Part shown: positions 25,356 through 33,902 of the stretch, one piece after another
Layout of the letters: each line of letters opens with the position of its first letter
Position numbering within the stretch: position 1 is the stretch's first letter
Assembly: GCF_052118625.1 (NCBI RefSeq)
Contig: NZ_JBQKGW010000001.1
Coordinates: 186,001 to 250,000 of the forward strand
Reading direction: 5' to 3'
From: Porcincola sp945869225
GTDB lineage: Bacteria > Bacillota > Clostridia > Lachnospirales > Lachnospiraceae
DNA: 64,000 nt
The notes under the pieces: model-generated
Database searches by the model: none
Seen by the model: the letters and a program-made list of their open reading frames with translations, nothing else
Told to the model about the DNA's origin: nothing
Position numbers and translations under genes: made by a program

Positions 25356-26226
25356 TGTTCTGAACCTGTTCCCTGATCTTCTCAATCTCAGTCTTGAGCC
25401 CGATTCCGATATCTGTCGTCACCAGATCATTGGCCTTTGACAGGATCGTATTCGCCTCACGGTTCATCTCCTGCGCAATAAAGTCCAGTTTTCTCCCGAC
25501 GTCTCCGCCCTTTTCGAGTTCCTTCTGCATCGCCTTGATATGGCTGTGAAGCCGTACCGTTTCCTCATCCGTCGCGAGCCGGTCCGCATACAGAACAACC
25601 TCCGACGCGATGCGGTTTTCATCGATCTGATCGTCTGAGAGGATCTCCTGGACCTTTTCCCTGATCCGTTCCCGGTAAGCTGCGATAATCTCCGGATACC
25701 GCTCCTGCACCTTGCTGACCAGGCTGTCCATTCCATCCAGTTTTTCAAGGAGATCTCTTCTCAGGTTTCCGCCCTCTGCCTCTCTCGCTGAGACCAGCTT
25801 TTCCAGTGCGCCATCCAGCGCCTGCCTGAGCACGTTCCAGATGACCTCCTCATCGAGCTCCCCTTTGCTGAGCGTGAAGATTCCGTCCAGACTTCCAAGT
25901 CTGCAGACCGTCACATCATTCCTCAGGCCAAACCGTTCTTCCAGCTCCCGGTAGGCGTCCACATACTTCTGCGCCAGCTGCTCATTCAGCTTCAGGCTCA
26001 GCTCTGCCTCCCCGAGCTGCTCACATGTCACCGAGACCTCCACTTTCCCGCGGCCGATGTACTTCTTCAGCTCTGTCCGCACCAAGGTCTCCAGAAATGC
26101 ATATTCCTTCGGCATCCGAACACTGGCATCAAGGTACCGGTGATTGACGGATCTGACCTCGACCGTAAACTTCAACTGGCTGTCCGCACTCTCCGCGCGG
26201 CCAAACCCTGTCATACTTCTGATCAT
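25348..26226 (-). CDS. yicC: YicC family endoribonuclease-like protein
   Basis: 292 residues starting with the family hallmark MIRSMTGFGRAES; the open frame extends 22 codons further upstream but past the promoter -10. The C-terminal half carries DUF1732 (GRKLDFIAQEMNREANTI near 240). YicC proteins are a recently recognised endoribonuclease family. It is first in the yicC-remA-gmk-rpoZ-rimO-pgsA operon. Confidence 0.93.
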   Translation of the reverse strand: MIRSMTGFGRAESADSQLKFTVEVRSVNHRYLDASVRMPKEYAFLETLVRTELKKYIGRGKVEVSVTCEQLGEAELSLKLNEQLAQKYVDAYRELEERFGLRNDVTVCRLGSLDGIFTLSKGELDEEVIWNVLRQALDGALEKLVSAREAEGGNLRRDLLEKLDGMDSLVSKVQERYPEIIAAYRERIREKVQEILSDDQIDENRIASEVVLYADRLATDEETVRLHSHIKAMQKELEKGGDVGRKLDFIAQEMNREANTILSKANDLVTTDIGIGLKTEIEKIREQVQNIE

Positions 26227-26262
26227 GGCATACCTGTCCCTTCTGAATTCAGACATCAAGTC

Positions 26263-26292
26263 ATTATATGACACGCCTGATTCGAAAGTCAA
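26263..26292 (-). promoter_or_regulatory. promoter for the yicC operon
   Basis: Minus-strand TTGACT (26292-26287), 18 bases, consensus TATAAT (26268-26263). The predicted start is about 30 bases before the yicC ATG. Confidence 0.7.
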
Positions 26293-26327
26293 CGGCTAGC
26301 AGAAAAGCCCGGGAAAAAGGCCTCCTT

Positions 26328-26361
26328 GAAAAAAACCAGCCGGGGAACCCGACTGGTTTTT
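26328..26361 (-). terminator. terminator of pfp
   Basis: The minus-strand stem AACCAGTCGGG/CCCGGCTGGTT (one G-T pair) has a three-base loop and is followed by seven T. It lies about 30 bases past the pfp stop and directly upstream of the yicC promoter. Confidence 0.88.
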
Positions 26362-26387
26362 CATCAATGCTGCAGCTGTACGGTATT

Positions 26388-28046
26388 TCAGCCCTTCTCA
26401 AGTGCCAGCGTCCTGGTCGTCAGGTCGCAGACATCAGACGGGCCATAATACTGGATGGCTCCCGGATATGTATAGCAGGTCTTGACCGCCCATTCAGCCC
26501 GATGAGCCTCGAAGTACTTGAACGGCTTTCCGTCCAGCTCCACAAGCGCCTTGCGGATAACCGGCTTGTCCTCGCCGTTTCTGCGCTCAATGTTCATCAT
26601 CTTCGTGATCGGCATACCGCCGGCGACCCATTCATCTGCCGGTCTGGACAGATTGGAAACCTTGGAAAGATATCCGTTGAATCCATACTGGATCAGCATG
26701 AATGCATTGTAGCCCAGGCTGTAGCAGTAGTCCGCGTCAAAGTTTGACGGGAATGCGCATCTTCCCTCATATCCGAAGAAGTGGAACTGCGTCTTGAAGC
26801 TTCCCTTGTATGTGCCGGCCTTTTTCCGCTCGTCCAGCTTGTTCTTCACAAGTTCCGCGAAAAGCTTCTCAGACTCGATCAGGGAAACCTGGACATTGCC
26901 GTGGGGATCTCTCTCGAGGAACAGCTGCTTCTGGATGGTCTCCGGAAGAATGTCGAATACCTTGTAGGACTCCGCCGTAAGACCCTTGCGGATGAATTCC
27001 TTCTTTGCAGCCCAGTCCGGAAGCGCATTGAACTCCTCGGTCTTTGAGCCTGCCAGCATCTCGCTGATCTCACGGATCAGTGTGCCGAACTCCGGAACAA
27101 ACTCAACGATCCCCTCCGGGATGATCACAACGCCGAAGTTGCCCTCCGTCTTGGAACGTGCCTCGACAGAATCCGCAATCTGGTCTGCGATCTGAGACAG
27201 AGACATCTTCTTCTCCGCAACCTCCTCACCGATCAGGCAGATATTCGGCTGGGTCTCCAGCGCACACTCAAGGGCGACATGTGAAGCACTGCGTCCCATA
27301 ACCTTGACGAAATGCCAGTACTTCTTTGCGGAGTTGGCATCCCGCTCGATGTTTCCGATGAGCTCGGAGTACGTCTTGGTCGCCGTGTCAAAGCCAAAGG
27401 AGCACTCGATGTCATCATTCTTCAGGTCGCCGTCGATGGTCTTCGGGCATCCGATGACCTGTACGCCGACATGGTTTGCCGCAAAATACTCGGCAAGAAC
27501 AGCCGCATTCGTGTTGGAGTCGTCGCCGCCAATGATGACAACCGCTGTGAGGCCATGCTTTTTAGCCGTCTCAGTCGCCGCCTTGAACTGCTCCGGTGTC
27601 TCAATCTTCGTTCTGCCGGACCCGATGATATCAAACCCGCCTGTGTTGCGGTATGCATCGATGAAGGCGTCGTCGAACTCAACGCAGTCGTCGTCCACCA
27701 GTCCGCTCGGACCACCCTTGAAGCCGAGAAGAACATTCTCCCTGTTCGTTGCCTTCAGAGCGTCATACAGACCGGAAATGACATTGTGTCCGCCCGGTGC
27801 CTGGCCGCCGGAGAGAATGACACCAACGACCTGCTTTTTGGAAGCGGACGTATTGGCTCCCTTCTGGAAGGTAATCTCCTTCTTACCATAGGTGTTCGGG
27901 AACAGGCTTCTGATCTTCTCCTGATCTGCAACACTCTGAGTGGCCTCGCCCTCCCTGACGCAGATGTCAGAGATTCCGTTTCTCAGCATACCCGGAAGCT
28001 TCGGCTGGTATTTCAGTCTTTCTTTCTGAAGCGGTGATATTTCCAT
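26388..28046 (-). CDS. pfp: pyrophosphate-dependent 6-phosphofructokinase, long type
   Basis: 552 residues, the long plant-beta-like PFP class. It phosphorylates fructose 6-phosphate with PPi, reversibly. It has GVILSGGQAPGGHNVI near 75, IIGGDDSNTN near 170, where the second Asp of GGDD marks PPi rather than ATP use, and CPKTIDGDLKN with the catalytic Asp. It is monocistronic with its own terminator. Together with ppdK in this window it supports PPi-linked glycolysis (inference). Confidence 0.94.
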   Translation of the reverse strand: MEISPLQKERLKYQPKLPGMLRNGISDICVREGEATQSVADQEKIRSLFPNTYGKKEITFQKGANTSASKKQVVGVILSGGQAPGGHNVISGLYDALKATNRENVLLGFKGGPSGLVDDDCVEFDDAFIDAYRNTGGFDIIGSGRTKIETPEQFKAATETAKKHGLTAVVIIGGDDSNTNAAVLAEYFAANHVGVQVIGCPKTIDGDLKNDDIECSFGFDTATKTYSELIGNIERDANSAKKYWHFVKVMGRSASHVALECALETQPNICLIGEEVAEKKMSLSQIADQIADSVEARSKTEGNFGVVIIPEGIVEFVPEFGTLIREISEMLAGSKTEEFNALPDWAAKKEFIRKGLTAESYKVFDILPETIQKQLFLERDPHGNVQVSLIESEKLFAELVKNKLDERKKAGTYKGSFKTQFHFFGYEGRCAFPSNFDADYCYSLGYNAFMLIQYGFNGYLSKVSNLSRPADEWVAGGMPITKMMNIERRNGEDKPVIRKALVELDGKPFKYFEAHRAEWAVKTCYTYPGAIQYYGPSDVCDLTTRTLALEKG

Positions 28047-28083
28047 CGTGAAAACTCCTTTCCTACATGTACAGATGTAATCT

Positions 28084-28103
28084 GCCCGCGCAAATACGCG
28101 GGC
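28084..28103 (-). other. hairpin in the pfp leader
   Basis: The inverted repeat GCCCGCG...CGCGGGC (7 bp, six-base loop) lies about 40 bases upstream of the pfp ATG with no T-run after it. It could be an mRNA-stabilising 5' hairpin. The rest of 28047-28251 is the divergent pfp/rqcH spacer. A TATAAT at 28200-28205 on the plus strand is the likely rqcH -10, with no clear -35. Confidence 0.35.
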
Positions 28104-28251
28104 TCTGTATCAGCCTCACACATTGTAGCAAACTTTCCGGGACTTTGCTGAACTTTTTATTCAGAATCATTTTTCGCTGGATACCCTTGAATTAGCCTGT
28201 ATAATTGGATGGAGATGGCTCAAGGGCCATTGCCTGAAAGGAGATTGTTCA

Positions 28252-30012
28252 ATGGCATTTGATGGTATCACAGTTGCAAGTCTCGTCCGGGAGCTGAACG
28301 GTTCGCTTGCGGACGGTCATATATCGAGGATCGCCCAGCCGGAGCCTGACGAAATCCTGTTAAGCGTCAAGACACGCTCCGGTCTGAAGAAGGTACTGCT
28401 GTCGGCAAGTGCCTCTCTTCCCCTCCTCTATCTGACGGATCAGTCAAAGCTCAGTCCGATGACTGCACCGAACTTCTGCATGCTTCTCAGGAAGCATATC
28501 GGGTCCGGCCATATTCTGTCTGTGACACAGCCCTCCCTGGAACGGATTGTGCGTTTTGAAATTGAACATTATGACGAACTGGGCGATCTTCGAAAAAAAT
28601 ACCTGGTTCTGGAACTGATGGGCAAGTACTCCAATCTGATTTTTGTAGATGAGAATGAGATCATTCTGGATGCGATCCGTCACGTTTCCGCACAAACCTC
28701 CTCTCTTCGTGAGGTTCTGCCGGGGCGGCCGTACTTTGTACCGGACTCCCTTCACAAGCTGAACCCAAAAGAAACGGACGAGCGCCAGTTCTGCTCCGAG
28801 GTGTTTGCAAAGCCTCTCCCGCTTTCAAAGGCACTGTATACGGTTTACACCGGCATCAGCCCGGTGATCGCTGAGGAGCTCTGCCACAGGGCTTCGCTGG
28901 AATCAGACCAGAGCGCCCGCGAATTTCCTGAGAATGCCCGGGTTCACCTTTACCGCGTCTTCAGCGAGATGATGGAAGATGTGAAGGCAGGTTCATTTTC
29001 TCCCCGGATCATCTACGACAAGGATGGCACCCCCGTCGAATTCTCGGCGCTTCCCCTGACCATGTACGCGGACTATGAGCAGAAAAACTTTGACTCCATG
29101 TCAGCGGTCGTTGAGACCTACTATGCCGAAAAAAGCGCTGTCACCCGGATCCGCCAGAAGTCCGCGGATCTTCGGCATGTCGTCTCCACCATCCTTGAGC
29201 GTGAATCGAGAAAGCTTGCGCTGCAAAGAAAGCAGATGAAGGACACGGAAAAGCGTGAAAAGTTCCGCATCTGCGGCGAGCTTCTCAATACCTACGGATA
29301 TGATGTCCCGCAGGGAGCAGGCAGCGTCACGGTTCCGAACTACTATGACGGCGGGAAGGATCTGAAGATCCAGCTCGACAGCACCCTCACGGCACAGGAG
29401 AATGCACAGCGCTATTTTGACAAGTATGCCAGGCAGAAACGGACCGCGGAAGCCCTCACCGTTCAGATTGAGCAGACGGAAAGCGAGGTCCGGCAGCTGG
29501 AGGCCATCAGCACCTTTCTCGACCAGGCGGAGACAGAGGCGGATCTGGCACAGATCCGGGAAGAGCTGGAACAGTCCGACTATGTCAGAAAGCGGACGGT
29601 AACGGGGAAAAAGAAAGGAGCCGCGCGGACAAAGAAGTCGGAGCCTTACCATTTCTGGACACCGGACGGCTATGACATCTATGTTGGGAAAAACAACCTT
29701 CAGAATGATGAGCTGACCTTCCGCTTTGCCTCAGGCGGAGACTGGTGGTTCCATGCCAAAAAGATTCCGGGCTCTCATGTCATCGTGAAAATGAGAGGAA
29801 CCGAGGAGCTTCCGGATGATGTCTTTGAGATGGCTGCCGGCGCGGCTGCCTACTACTCCCAGGGACGCGGTGCAGACAAGGTCGAGATTGATTATGTAAA
29901 GAAAAAGGAAGTGAAAAAACCAGGCGGGGCAAAGCCGGGTTTTGTAGTGTACTATACAAACTATTCCATGATCGCGCGGCCTGACATCAGCAGGCTGACA
30001 CTTGTAGAGTGA
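28252..30012 (+). CDS. rqcH: RqcH/Rqc2-type ribosome quality-control factor (NFACT/FbpA)
   Basis: 586 residues with the full NFACT layout: NFACT-N (1-200), helix-hairpin-helix and coiled coil (about 270-430) and NFACT-R (about 455-570, with HFWTPDGYDIYVGKNN and WWFHAKKIPGSHVIV). Bacterial RqcH binds stalled 50S subunits carrying peptidyl-tRNA and adds C-terminal alanine tails for degradation. It was earlier annotated as a fibronectin-binding protein. AAAGGAG precedes the ATG. It is monocistronic and convergent with obg. Confidence 0.93.
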   Translation: MAFDGITVASLVRELNGSLADGHISRIAQPEPDEILLSVKTRSGLKKVLLSASASLPLLYLTDQSKLSPMTAPNFCMLLRKHIGSGHILSVTQPSLERIVRFEIEHYDELGDLRKKYLVLELMGKYSNLIFVDENEIILDAIRHVSAQTSSLREVLPGRPYFVPDSLHKLNPKETDERQFCSEVFAKPLPLSKALYTVYTGISPVIAEELCHRASLESDQSAREFPENARVHLYRVFSEMMEDVKAGSFSPRIIYDKDGTPVEFSALPLTMYADYEQKNFDSMSAVVETYYAEKSAVTRIRQKSADLRHVVSTILERESRKLALQRKQMKDTEKREKFRICGELLNTYGYDVPQGAGSVTVPNYYDGGKDLKIQLDSTLTAQENAQRYFDKYARQKRTAEALTVQIEQTESEVRQLEAISTFLDQAETEADLAQIREELEQSDYVRKRTVTGKKKGAARTKKSEPYHFWTPDGYDIYVGKNNLQNDELTFRFASGGDWWFHAKKIPGSHVIVKMRGTEELPDDVFEMAAGAAAYYSQGRGADKVEIDYVKKKEVKKPGGAKPGFVVYYTNYSMIARPDISRLTLVE

Positions 30013-30082
30013 TTTGATTTTTCATTTTCGTGCGAAACCAAACACATGCCGAATGCTTTTTCCTGTCGTCAGAGGCAAAAGC

Positions 30083-30143
30083 TGCCAGCCGCCTGTCCCC
30101 CTCCATGCTTCCTCAACGCATGGCTGGCGACGGGCGGCTGGCA
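30083..30143. terminator. large double hairpin between convergent rqcH and obg
   Basis: The 15-bp arms TGCCAGCCGCCTGTC and GACGGGCGGCTGGCA (one wobble) enclose a second hairpin CCATGC...GCATGG. The plus side continues into TTCTGTTTAC, so it may serve as a terminator for rqcH and, in reverse, for the rplU-obg operon. The T-runs are imperfect. Confidence 0.6.
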
Positions 30144-30149
30144 TTCTGT

Positions 30150-31472
30150 TTACTTATAATATTCAAAGTGAAGCTCGTACAGCTTGACGGTGTCGCCGTC
30201 CTCAATCCCAAGCTTCTCCAGCTCCTTCAGGATCCCGTTGTCCTTCAGGAAATTCTGGAAGAAGCGGAAGCCCTTCTCAGACTCCAGATTCGTGTATCCG
30301 AGCATCTTGTCGATCTTCGGTCCCTCCACATGGAAGAGATGCGGATCCTTCGCATCCTTCCAGCAGGTATATGAAAGCTTGTTCCCCGGGAGATGTTCCT
30401 CCGGAAAATATTCCTGCTCGTAGACCTTTGTCTCCTTCGGAAGCTTTCTCAGCATGGAACTGACGTAATAGATCAGGTCCTTCAGGCCTTCGCCCGTGAC
30501 TGCGGAGATTGGAAAGACAGCGATACCCTTCGGCCCGAATTCATGTTTCAGGCGGCTGACGGGATCCTCCCACGCTGTCCCGTCCGGATTTTTCCCATTC
30601 TCCGGGACGGTGATCGAATCAATCTTGTTGGCTGCTATGACCTGTGGCTTTTCGCTCAATGCAACGTCATAGGCGGCCAATTCCTGATCAATCCGGTATA
30701 CATCCTCGACCGGATCCCGTCCTTCTGTGGACGCCGCATCCACGACATGGATCAGAACCTTGCATCGGTCTATATGGCGCAGAAACTCATGCCCCAGTCC
30801 TGCTCCCTGGCTTGCCCCTTCAATCAGACCCGGTATATCCGCCGCGACAAACCCGCTGCCATCCTCAAGATCGACAACCCCGAGCTCCGGGTTCAGCGTC
30901 GTAAAATGATAATTCGCGATCTTTGGCCTTGCGTTGGATATGTGCGACAGGAGGGTCGACTTTCCGACATTCGGATACCCGATCAATCCCACATCCGCGA
31001 TTGTCTTGAGCTCAAGCTTGATTTCGAGCTCACGTGACTCCTGCCCCGGCTGGGCATACTCGGGGGCCTGCATGGTGGAGGTGGCGTAGTGCATATTGCC
31101 ATTCCCTCCGCGGCCTCCCTTCAGGATCACCTGTCTGCGGTTCTCACCGGACATATCCGCGATGACTTCCCCGGTCTCGGCAAGGCGAATGACTGTCCCT
31201 GCAGGAACCCGCAGGACCAGATCCTGGCCGTCTGCTCCGTGGCATCTCTTCTTTCCGCCCGGTTCGCCGTCGGTTGCGGAGAACTTGCGGCGGTGCCGGT
31301 AATCGATCAGGGTGTTCAGGCCATCGTCGACCACGAACACGACATCGCCGCCCTTCCCGCCGTCTCCGCCGTCCGGTCCGCCGGATGCCACAAACTTCTC
31401 ACGGCGGAAGCTGACATGTCCGTCGCCGCCCTTCCCGGAGCGGACAATAATCTTTGCTCTGTCTGCAAACAT
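30150..31472 (-). CDS. obgE: GTPase Obg/CgtA
   Basis: 440 residues: glycine-rich Obg domain (1-157), GTPase domain (G1 GYPNVGKSTL near 165, DIPGLIEGA, NKID) and a C-terminal OCT domain (about 350-430). It acts in 50S ribosome assembly and the stringent response. It is the last gene of rplU-prp-rpmA-obg, the conserved order. Confidence 0.96.
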   Translation of the reverse strand: MFADRAKIIVRSGKGGDGHVSFRREKFVASGGPDGGDGGKGGDVVFVVDDGLNTLIDYRHRRKFSATDGEPGGKKRCHGADGQDLVLRVPAGTVIRLAETGEVIADMSGENRRQVILKGGRGGNGNMHYATSTMQAPEYAQPGQESRELEIKLELKTIADVGLIGYPNVGKSTLLSHISNARPKIANYHFTTLNPELGVVDLEDGSGFVAADIPGLIEGASQGAGLGHEFLRHIDRCKVLIHVVDAASTEGRDPVEDVYRIDQELAAYDVALSEKPQVIAANKIDSITVPENGKNPDGTAWEDPVSRLKHEFGPKGIAVFPISAVTGEGLKDLIYYVSSMLRKLPKETKVYEQEYFPEEHLPGNKLSYTCWKDAKDPHLFHVEGPKIDKMLGYTNLESEKGFRFFQNFLKDNGILKELEKLGIEDGDTVKLYELHFEYYK

Positions 31473-31523
31473 ACTTTTTCCTCATTCGTGCCTTCACGCC
31501 GCTGCACGACGTTTCAAACACAG

Positions 31524-31552
31524 AAAGGGGGATTGCGTACGCAATCCCCCCT
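31524..31552 (-). terminator. attenuator-like hairpin between rpmA and obg
   Basis: A perfect palindrome, GGGGGATTGCG/CGCAATCCCCC with a two-base centre, is followed on the minus strand by CCTTTCTG. The T-run is short, so it may act as a partial terminator lowering obg relative to the ribosomal protein genes, or as an RNA-processing site. Confidence 0.5.
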
Positions 31553-31576
31553 GCATCCATCTCTGTTCAGCTGGAT

Positions 31577-31879
31577 TTACTCTGCTGCTTCGGTCTCAGC
31601 CTTCTCGGTAACAATTGAAACCTGCTTTCTGAACTTGCCAAGTCTGGAGAACCTGACAACTCCGTCAGCCTTTGCATACAGGGTATCGTCCTTGCCGATT
31701 CCAACGTTCTCACCCGGATGAATATGGGTTCCACGCTGTCTGTAAAGGATATTGCCTGCCTTGACGAACTGTCCGTCCGCTCTCTTTGCACCAAGTCTCT
31801 TGGACTCTGAATCACGCCCGTTCTTTGTGGAACCGACTCCCTTCTTGTGCGCGAAGAACTGAAGGTTCATATTCAGCAT
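31577..31879 (-). CDS. rpmA: 50S ribosomal protein L27 (long form)
   Basis: 100 residues with the Firmicute N-terminal extension MLNMNLQFFAHKKG, which must be cut after the FF to expose the mature end that reaches the peptidyl-transferase centre. The body has GSTKNGRDSESKRLGAKR and VGIGKDDTLYA. The first ATG has GGAGGTGA upstream. The protease Prp is encoded just upstream. Confidence 0.96.
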   Translation of the reverse strand: MLNMNLQFFAHKKGVGSTKNGRDSESKRLGAKRADGQFVKAGNILYRQRGTHIHPGENVGIGKDDTLYAKADGVVRFSRLGKFRKQVSIVTEKAETEAAE

Positions 31880-31913
31880 CTCTCATTCACCTCCCGCTTC
31901 GGGAATTCCCTGA

Positions 31914-32243
31914 TCAGGGTTTGACTTCCCGTTTCTGTATCCGGATGTAATCCGGAAAGTTCTCAGCAATCTGTTCAAGCCCAAGCAGCATCGCTCGTAT
32001 CAGGAGCTGGGCATCATGGTCTTTCGAACTGCTGAGCATGACTTTCAGGTATCCGCCTTCCGGGTTTTCCTCCTCTGAAAACGTTGCCTCCGTCAGGCTC
32101 TCGATGGCATTGGCAGTGTTGATTGTCAGCACCGATACGGAATTGCAGATCAGATCATATTCTGCGTCACCTGCACCCGCATGTCCCCTGCACTCAAAGC
32201 CAAGGAAATCGTCTCCAGATTTGTATAACTGAATCCGGATCAT
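31914..32243 (-). CDS. prp: ribosomal-processing cysteine protease Prp
   Basis: 109 residues. The catalytic His is in CRGHAGAGDAEYD near 20 and the catalytic Cys in DLICNSVSVLT near 33. It cleaves the N-terminal extension of L27. The ATG comes one base after the rplU stop (TAAGATG), so it is coupled. The frame is open for another 52 codons upstream, but that overlaps rplU. Confidence 0.93.
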   Translation of the reverse strand: MIRIQLYKSGDDFLGFECRGHAGAGDAEYDLICNSVSVLTINTANAIESLTEATFSEEENPEGGYLKVMLSSSKDHDAQLLIRAMLLGLEQIAENFPDYIRIQKREVKP

Positions 32244-32244
32244 C

Positions 32245-32553
32245 TTAAGCGTTGATCTTGTCGATCTTAACCTGTGTAAAGTACTGTCTGTGGCCGTTCT
32301 TCTTGTGGTATCCGGTCTTTCTCTTGTACTTGGCAACAATGACCTTCTTTGCTCTGCCAGTGGTAACAACAGAAGCCGTAACCGTTGCGCCTGCAGCATC
32401 TGCGCCTGCCTTCAGGCCATCATCTGTGCTGACAGCAAGAACCTGATCAAATGTGACAGTCTCTCCGTCTGCAGCTGCGAGCTTCTCAACTCTGATCTCG
32501 TCGCCTTCGGAAACCTTGTACTGCTTTCCGCCAGTTGCAATAATTGCGTACAT
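32245..32553 (-). CDS. rplU: 50S ribosomal protein L21
   Basis: 102 residues beginning MYAIIATGGKQYKVSEGD and ending KINA, with the KVIVAKYKRKTGYHKKNGHRQ tail that contacts 23S rRNA. First gene of the rplU-prp-rpmA-obg operon, with GGGGAGGTG upstream. Confidence 0.97.
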   Translation of the reverse strand: MYAIIATGGKQYKVSEGDEIRVEKLAAADGETVTFDQVLAVSTDDGLKAGADAAGATVTASVVTTGRAKKVIVAKYKRKTGYHKKNGHRQYFTQVKIDKINA

Positions 32554-32641
32554 TCAGGGCACCTCCCCTTTCTTCAATCTCGCCGAATATGGCGTCGTCC
32601 CCAAAACCCGGACGCACTTATGCCTCTCCGTGCGGCATACG
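32554..32641 (-). ncRNA. L21-type mRNA leader
   Basis: Between the mapped promoter and rplU the leader can form TATGCC/GGCATA (32639-32619), GCGTC/GACGC (32615-32592) and a small CGCC/GGCG hairpin (32594-32581). This matches the position and size of the ribosomal protein L21 leader of Firmicutes, presumed to bind L21 for feedback control. I assign it by context and visible hairpins, not by a covariance model. Confidence 0.6.
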
Positions 32642-32647
32642 AAATGC

Positions 32648-32676
32648 ATCATAGCACGCCATTTCCCAACTGTCAA
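32648..32676 (-). promoter_or_regulatory. strong promoter for rplU-prp-rpmA-obg
   Basis: Minus-strand TTGACA (32676-32671), 17 bases, TATGAT (32653-32648), the best promoter in the window. The -35 overlaps the rng stop codon. Confidence 0.85.
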
Positions 32677-33902
32677 GACAGAAATTCAGCGTTTTCTGCA
32701 CGTTCCCTGCGGCTGCTCAGCTGCCGGGACAGCGGAACCTCCACCTTTCTCCGGGTCATCTCGACAAGTCCGAGTGCTGTCAGATCTTCTACTTTCACCT
32801 GCATCGGATCCTGCGCCGCCGCCTGAGCCAGATGCCTCATCAGCTGATCGTAGGATTCCTTCTCTTCCATGTTGATAAAATCCACCAGGATCATTCCGGA
32901 CAGATTTCTTAGGCGAATCTGCCTTGCGCACTCCTCTGCCGCCTCCATGTTCACCTTCAGGACGGCTTTTTCCTTATCCCGGCCATTGATCGAATGCGCG
33001 GAATTGACGTCAATTGAGACAAGGGCTTCTGTCTGCTCGATCACCAGGTTCGCGCCGCTTTTCATGTTCACCTTCCTGCAGAGTGCACGGCTCAGCTCCC
33101 GCGTCAGGGAGAAGACATTGTGCATGGAGATCATCGGATCCTGGTAAAACCGCAGCTTTTCCCTCAAATATGGTGGGAGATAGTTTTCCAGCGCTTCATA
33201 CAGATTCCTGTCATCTGTCAGAATTTCCTCCAGTCTTTCCGTCTGCACCGACTCGATCCGCTTCAGCCACCGGTCAGGCTGCCGCAGCAGAACGGTGTAT
33301 GCCGGACGATAGGGCGCTGTCAGAAGAAGCTGATGCATCGCAGCTGCCAGGTTCTGAAGCTCCTTCCGGATCTCTTCGTCAGGCGCGTGTTCTGCATTTG
33401 TCCGGACAATCACACCGCAGGTGCCAAGCTGCTGTCTCATCGCGTCAAGTGCCTGTCCGGAAAACAGATGCTCTCTGAGCGCCCGTCTTCTCTCCTCCGG
33501 AATCTTCCGCGAAATGCCAAGCTCCGTCCCGCTCATTTCCAGAAGCAGGTACCGTCCCGAAAGCTGCAGCTTTGTTGTCAGGGACATGCCCTTCGTGCCG
33601 AATGCCTCCCGGCTGACCTGGACAATCAGTTCATCCCCCTGCTGCACCTTGGGGGAGGAACCCTTGCGCGTATATCTCGGAGCCGCCATATCGTCGAGCG
33701 GAAGATACCCCTTGATCCCGCGTGCAACCTCAACGAAGCAGGCGCCGGTATTGGCTGCAACCCTTTCAACACGGCCGATGCAGATGTCCCCAAGCTTCAG
33801 TCCATCTGTTCTGCTGTCCGCATGGATCTCAACCGCCCGGCCATCCTCTCCAAGCAGCACAGACAATATGCGATTGCTGTATGCTTCAATCAGATACTTC
33901 AT
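32673..33902 (-). CDS. rng: ribonuclease E/G family protein, short form
   Basis: 409 residues. The S1 domain (about 35-120), the 5'-sensor/RNase H-like parts and a catalytic DNase I-like region (SIDVNSAHS near 303 and LVDFINMEE near 345) are present. The second motif reads DFINM where E. coli has DFIDM. The protein ends soon after GLVEMTRRKVEVPLS and lacks the CPxC zinc-link that joins subunits in E. coli RNase E/G. The ATG overlaps the DUF2344 gene stop. It lies directly before rplU, a common arrangement. Confidence 0.88.
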   Translation of the reverse strand: MKYLIEAYSNRILSVLLGEDGRAVEIHADSRTDGLKLGDICIGRVERVAANTGACFVEVARGIKGYLPLDDMAAPRYTRKGSSPKVQQGDELIVQVSREAFGTKGMSLTTKLQLSGRYLLLEMSGTELGISRKIPEERRRALREHLFSGQALDAMRQQLGTCGVIVRTNAEHAPDEEIRKELQNLAAAMHQLLLTAPYRPAYTVLLRQPDRWLKRIESVQTERLEEILTDDRNLYEALENYLPPYLREKLRFYQDPMISMHNVFSLTRELSRALCRKVNMKSGANLVIEQTEALVSIDVNSAHSINGRDKEKAVLKVNMEAAEECARQIRLRNLSGMILVDFINMEEKESYDQLMRHLAQAAAQDPMQVKVEDLTALGLVEMTRRKVEVPLSRQLSSRRERAENAEFLS

